Source: Balaenoptera acutorostrata (Eukaryota > Chordata > Mammalia > Artiodactyla > Balaenopteridae). From it: a stretch of 64,000 nt of DNA. Location of the stretch: NCBI RefSeq assembly GCF_949987535.1, contig NC_080079.1, positions 4,468,001 to 4,532,000 of the forward strand, given 5' to 3'. The translations under genes and the position numbers were made by a program. Shown piece by piece: positions 61,001-64,000 of the stretch (within the stretch, counting starts at the first letter, position 1; each line of letters begins with the position of its first letter). The notes under the pieces are model-generated. The model worked only from the letters and a program-made list of their open reading frames with translations, was not told the origin of the DNA and did not search any database.

Positions 61001-64000
61001 AATATTGCCCATGTGAATCATTGAGAAAATCTCGAATTTCTGCTTCTTATTTCATAACTCATTGTCAAGATGGAAAAGTTCAAGATTCCATTGCCCGTTC
61101 AAAATTCACGGAAGAAGCTGCTTCAGGAAGGCCTGTGGTGCACGGGAAGAATGTCACAGGAGCTGGTACTGTCTCAGGTGGCTCAGGAGATCCTGTTGCC
61201 GGGAAAACACCTAACAGCGTTCATCCCTCAGAACTTCCCCGAGATAACGGCAGAAATGCAACAGCTCCCACTGCTGGGGATTCTCAAGAAGATTCCAGTG
61301 TAACATTGGGGAGCAGTAATGGAGAATTGAAGGCTTTTTCCTCTATAAAGTGTCTTAAGGGTAGTGATCAAAATGAGTCTCCCTTTAGGAAGCTTTATGA
61401 GTCAATGAAGGTGGAGTTAGATGTGAAATCAGGAAAAGTCAATGTTCTACAGAATCGCAGAAAATCAGGATCACAGAGTCATTGCACAACAGACAAAGAA
61501 AGCACTGGTGGTTTACAGAGTGAGACTCTGGTCTCACTTAAATCCAGACCAAAATCGGGCCAAAGCCCCCAAATTAAGGCAGACCCTGCTTCAGGAGAAC
61601 AAGGAAGTAGCCAGACTGAGGGAAAGAGGAGTGATGAGGAGCCATTTCAGACCCCCAGGGAGACCAGGAGTCCCAGCATCCTCTGCACAGAGATAGCGAT
61701 GCTGAAATCCACGACCCCCGTACAAAGTCCCTCACGGGGCCGGCGGAGTGAAGACCTGAGTGTTGTCAGTGGTGGTGCATCCCTGAACCTAGATCAAAGT
61801 GAAGGCTCCAGGGCAGATAATAAAACGTTTCCTCCTCGGAAGTTCTTAACGAGAATTCAAACGCCCGTGAAAGTTGAGAGTTTTGGAAATACACCGGAAA
61901 AACTTTGCCCCAAAAAGAGGAAGAGGATTCCTACAAATGTTGACGATCTGACAACAGAAACAGAGATTCTGCATCAGACAGTTTCAGCTCCATTGGTCCC
62001 TGAAGTTGAAAGGAAGATTCAAAGCGATTTTCTCAACAAGCCTGAGAAGCTGGGCGTGGCAGCTGATCCGGTGTGCCCTGGGTTACCGGGTCTCAGCTCA
62101 GCTGATGTCAGCAGCTTCGGCGATTCCACGAGTAAGTTTATTTAACTGTAAATTTATTTCCCCCCCCAACTTTACGCCTACCTTATGTCTAGATATGAAT
62201 TAGTGGGACCTTCCTTCATTCACGAATGATTAGCTCTGTGAGGCACATAAGGGCACATGTTCATCATCTACTCATAGATTTGCGTGAAGACCCAGATAAC
62301 CAACCACCCAGAAGACGTGCTGGTTATTAGGGAAGAATTAGCAGGGGGTCTAAGGAGATAAGGTGGTCCAAAAACATATTTGATTCTTCTGTCTACCACA
62401 AAACAAAGGAGAATAAGCATAAGCATAATTGCTTTTCACAGGAGTTTAATTCTGAACTATAAGCTCTTTTATCCTATGAGTTTGATCCTCTAGAATAAGT
62501 CAGTGGAAATCCCTTGGAAATCTTTTCATGTGGGGTGGCTCTTAGAACACACCTGCCCCATCCCCATGGGTTTACGTGCCAGGTGTTCTTTTACGTGCCT
62601 TTCAGACACTCATTTCCCATCCTCTATTCTGGCAGCAGGAGGGCCCACGGGACAGGAGTTTTGTTATCTTCCTTTTGCAAGTGGGGACACCAGTAACCTC
62701 ATGGCACCCCGTGGGTGGCAGAGATGTGACCCATGGAGCAGGCGTGGTAGCTCCAGGGCCTCCCACGCTCCTCGGGGGCCCCCCGGTGTTCTGATGCTGT
62801 GCCCCGCTGTCAGCTCTGCTTCTGCAGGGAGCCCCCCAGGGCAGGGGTGTGCGGCTCTGAAAGCAGACCCACGCACATCAGTCACAGAGTCCCCACAAGT
62901 CTTACAAACGGGGCGCCTCACTTAGGCAAGGGTTTATATTGACAAGTGGTTCACAAAGATGGATAGTGGGGCTTGGGACGCATGAATTGCCCATCTGTCA
63001 ATATCACCAGGAGAAGTTTCCAGCTCGAATTCTACTCACTGGGTAGGTCTGAGTGAGACCCAAGTGTGAGTCTCTTGGAAAAGCTTTCTCAGGCCACTGC
63101 TGAAGCCCCATCCCCATCATCCCCCAGCTCCAAAGTGAGCGCCACTGCTCCAGGCCACTCCCTTTATTAAGCTCTGTCCGCACAGGACTTGTCAATGTTT
63201 AAAGAAAGTCCTTGTCCTGTCAGGTTGGGACTTGGCATTTAGTGGTTTGTCCTGGATCTTTCCTGAGCTCTTGAAGCAGCATCACCTTCGTCAACATCAC
63301 AGGAGAGTAAAGGTGTGTGAGGTGCCAGGTTTCAGTGAGTTTACAGTAGGTTTGTCTTTAATGGTAAAAGGAAACAAGTCACACCTATGGTACAGTTCTC
63401 CTTTGCCCTCTCTACGTCTGTACCCATTCCTCTAGATAAGATGGATGGGGTGTCCCTGAAGAGGAGGCGGGTCTCCTTTGGTGGTCGCCTGAGACCTGAA
63501 TTATTCGATGAAAACTTACCTCCTAACACACCTCTCAAAAGAGGAGAGACACCAAAGCAAAGACGGTCTCTGGTCACCCACACGCCAACCGTCCTGAAGA
63601 AAATCATCAAGGTGAGTTTACCCACTGGTCCCCCCTTCGGGTCTGATGATAGCGCACATCCTTGGTCCATATTCTTTCCAACCCCTCACACTAGTAGAAT
63701 GACAATGAACACCTTTTTCTTTCTAATAACAAAGTAAAAACATAAAAGTCTCTGTGAGAGCTCATTCATGCGGGTGTTGGGAAATGAACACCTGGGTTCC
63801 TAACCACGGCCCGAGGGTGACTGAGCACAGGTGGGTCCTCAGGACTTTCCTTCTCTGCAGAGGCCTCCTGCTGACCACACTTCCAGGGCCAGGTGGTCAT
63901 GCTAGGGTTATAGTAAATACATTTGGAAAGAATCTGGAGGCCTCATGACACAGAACCGTAAGGTTCTGGTGTTTTTCCCTTTTAGAATTACAAGGTGAAA
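51936..64000 (+). CDS. MKI67: MKI67 (Ki-67 proliferation antigen), N-terminal part, split gene running off the window
   Basis: Ki-67 is a nuclear protein of cycling cells. It coats mitotic chromosomes as a surfactant, organises the perichromosomal layer and recruits PP1. The coding join is 51936-52027, 55131-55209, 55301-55416, 58613-58679, 60580-60625, 61070-62131, 63436-63611, then probably 63986 onward. The seven complete segments total 1638 nt (546 codons) with consistent phases, GT-AG borders and no stop. The FHA domain spans about residues 27-76, with GR at 31-32, S45, H48, N67 and N72-G73, the positions expected for a phosphothreonine-binding FHA fold. The PP1-docking RVSF motif is at residues 499-502, six residues earlier than in human Ki-67 as I recall it. 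The later Ki-67 repeats and LR region are outside the window. Recognition rests on near-identity of the FHA and PP1 segments to human Ki-67 from memory. Confidence 0.97.
53067..53282 (+). mobile_element. MER20-type hAT-Charlie element in MKI67 intron 2
   Basis: 'cagtggttatcaactgag', 'tttggcaaagcctggagacag', 'ccctacaatgcacaggacag' and a terminal 'aaggttaagaaccattg' inverted end match MER20 (about 216 bp). MER20 copies can act as regulatory elements in endometrium in other mammals. Confidence 0.85.
53466..53775 (+). mobile_element. CHR-2-like SINE in MKI67 intron 2
   Basis: Flanked by ACAAAAAACATTTTG (53451-53465) and ACAAAACATTTTG (53776-53788, sharing A's with the tail). The ATAA tail is followed by a short non-SINE segment ending AATTAATT before poly(A). 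Confidence 0.92.
54196..54513 (-). mobile_element. CHR-type SINE in MKI67 intron 2
   Basis: Antisense to the gene. Diverged duplications AATAATGTGGTTT (54183-54195) and AATAATATAGTTT (54514-54526). Confidence 0.91.
54540..54690 (+). repeat. MIR in MKI67 intron 2
   Basis: 'gcatttactgtgtgccaagc', 'atatgaagaaactgagacac' and 'ggagaggccctag' match MIR. Confidence 0.8.
55131..55209 (+). CDS. MKI67: MKI67 coding exon 2: FHA core
   Basis: 79 nt, entering in phase 2 and leaving in phase 0, residues 31-57. It holds the FHA loop GIECDIRIQLPVVSKQH, with S45 and H48 in the SxxH motif. The acceptor is preceded by a short T-rich tract ending TTAAG, which is a modest site; the donor is GAG|GTGAGT. It is only 91 bp from the next exon. 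Confidence 0.96.
55301..55416 (+). CDS. MKI67: MKI67 coding exon 3: FHA C-terminal half
   Basis: 116 nt, residues 58-95 plus two bases. It contains NFSSTNPTQVNG, giving the conserved FHA asparagine N67 and N72-G73, then the closing strands ending HGDVITVVDRSF. The acceptor CTACTTGTAG is strong. The donor is CAG|GTGGGT, with a further in-frame-changing GTAAGA five bases on; the CAG|GTGGGT choice preserves the frame into the next exon. Confidence 0.95.
55806..56190 (+). mobile_element. MLT1-type solo LTR in MKI67 intron 4
   Basis: Sense orientation, from 'catggaccgaattgtg' to 'ttgttatagaactaatacac', with 'ggaactgtgagaaaataaat' carrying the LTR polyadenylation signal. Confidence 0.88.
56290..57730 (-). 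mobile_element. Old L1 pieces antisense within MKI67 intron 4
   Basis: Typical antisense ORF2 text: 'gcttttctgatagcatg', 'gtaggtccatcagat', 'ttttatcattataaagtg' and 'ctcttgtaggcagatata'. Split by the SINE at 56932-57236. Confidence 0.7.
56932..57236 (-). mobile_element. CHR-2-like SINE in MKI67 intron 4
   Basis: Antisense to the gene and inserted in an antisense L1. Flanking copies TTTAATAATGCTTTT (56917-56931) and TTTATTAATGCTTTT (57237-57251). Confidence 0.91.
58613..58679 (+). CDS. MKI67: MKI67 coding exon 4: post-FHA segment
   Basis: 67 nt, completing codon 96 and ending in phase 0 at residue 118. It encodes RYENESHQNGSKSPEF and a short basic stretch, colinear with the human segment just after the FHA. 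The acceptor CACTTCAG is good. The donor CAG|GTGATG is weak, lacking the usual A/G-AGT, yet it is the only one that gives the correct phase for the next exon. Confidence 0.9.
58680..61069 (+). other. MKI67: MKI67 introns 5 and 6 (58680-60579 and 60626-61069)
   Basis: Two introns around the 46-nt coding exon. I recognise no repeat in them. Intron 6 is only 444 bp and has a pyrimidine-rich 3' end. Confidence 0.8.
60580..60625 (+). CDS. MKI67: MKI67 coding exon 5: 46-nt microexon-like segment
   Basis: 46 nt, residues 119-133 plus one base, encoding EPSRRVSRSSFPSNP, which matches human EPARRVSRSSF closely. It is bounded by acceptor AATTCACAG and donor G|GTTAGT. The exon is easy to miss because no long open frame marks it. 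Its presence is needed to join the previous exon (phase 0) to the large exon (two bases first). Confidence 0.92.
61070..62131 (+). CDS. MKI67: MKI67 coding exon 6: large low-complexity linker exon
   Basis: 1062 nt, residues 134-487 plus one base, open throughout. It is rich in Ser, Lys, Glu, Pro and Thr with many SP/TP sites, as expected for the mitotically phosphorylated Ki-67 linker. Landmarks shared with human are ESPFxKLYESxKxELDVKS, SRPKSG, KPEKLG and GLPGLSS. The acceptor is TCATTGTCAAG and the donor A|GTAAGT. The frame stays open upstream to 61021 and beyond the donor to 62145, but those extensions are intronic. Confidence 0.96.
62132..63435 (+). other. MKI67: MKI67 intron 7
   Basis: About 1.3 kb between the linker exon and the PP1-docking exon, with canonical GTAAGT and CTCTAG ends. 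The open frames in 62503-62925 are on both strands and show no Ki-67 similarity. No repeat was recognised. Intron 8 (63612-63985) is similarly featureless. Confidence 0.8.
63436..63611 (+). CDS. MKI67: MKI67 coding exon 7: PP1-binding exon
   Basis: 176 nt, residues 488-546. It contains KRRRVSFGGRLRPELFDENL: RVSF is the PP1 docking motif, followed by the conserved helix-forming segment with which Ki-67 selects the PP1-gamma isoform. Downstream TP sites (NTPLKR, HTPTVLKK) are candidate Cdk sites. The acceptor is CTCTAG and the donor AAG|GTGAGT. This is among the most conserved stretches of the protein. Confidence 0.97.
63986..64000 (+). CDS. MKI67: Probable start of MKI67 coding exon 8, cut by window end
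   Basis: A pyrimidine tract ending CCCTTTTAG precedes 15 visible bases that read NYKVK in the required phase 0. Human Ki-67 continues EQPQPSGKQESG here, so only the final K would align. The acceptor looks good, but the peptide match is too short to be sure. Confidence 0.45.

Noticed and set aside
61021..61069. Upstream extension of the large MKI67 exon as a protein start
   Set aside because: The acceptor at 61068-61069 and the 46-nt exon at 60580-60625 explain the human-like protein exactly. The extension has no Ki-67 similarity.

Overview
This is mammalian nuclear DNA, most likely from a cetacean or a close relative. At least thirteen tRNA-derived SINEs of the CHR type (body starting 'cttccctggtgg', B-box-like 'ggttcgagccctgg', tail of ATAA units) occur with clear target-site duplications, and I saw no ruminant BovB or Bov-tA pattern. 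The species assignment is an inference from repeat content alone.

The only protein-coding gene I can support is MKI67 (Ki-67), on the + strand at the right end. Its CpG-island promoter lies near 51.0-51.2 kb. Exon 1 is non-coding. The coding exons are 51936-52027, 55131-55209, 55301-55416, 58613-58679, 60580-60625, 61070-62131 and 63436-63611, and the start of another exon probably lies at 63986. All intron phases agree, and the seven complete coding segments give 1638 nt, or 546 codons without a stop. They encode the N-terminal FHA phosphopeptide-binding domain, a long low-complexity linker and the RVSF protein phosphatase 1 docking motif. The Ki-67 repeats and the chromatin-binding LR domain lie beyond the window.

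Positions 1-50.9 kb are intergenic. They are a mosaic of 5'-truncated L1 copies, CHR SINEs, old MIR/L2 pieces, four MLT1-type solo LTRs (one of them inside MKI67), two inverted copies of an ERV LTR, hAT fossils and microsatellites. Notable non-repeat parts are a small CpG island at about 39.06-39.54 kb that looks like a promoter with a consensus splice donor, an AT-rich non-repetitive block at about 19.86-20.64 kb with paired octamer motifs, and a GC-rich block at 48.0-49.2 kb upstream of MKI67.

I found no new gene system. The most unusual structures are a perfect 19-bp hairpin at 50098-50142 that looks like a template-switch mutation, a site hit twice by SINEs (10698-11264), SINE tails carrying short non-SINE segments, and the candidate orphan promoter at 39 kb. 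All similarity statements come from reading the sequence and from memory of repeat families; no search was run.
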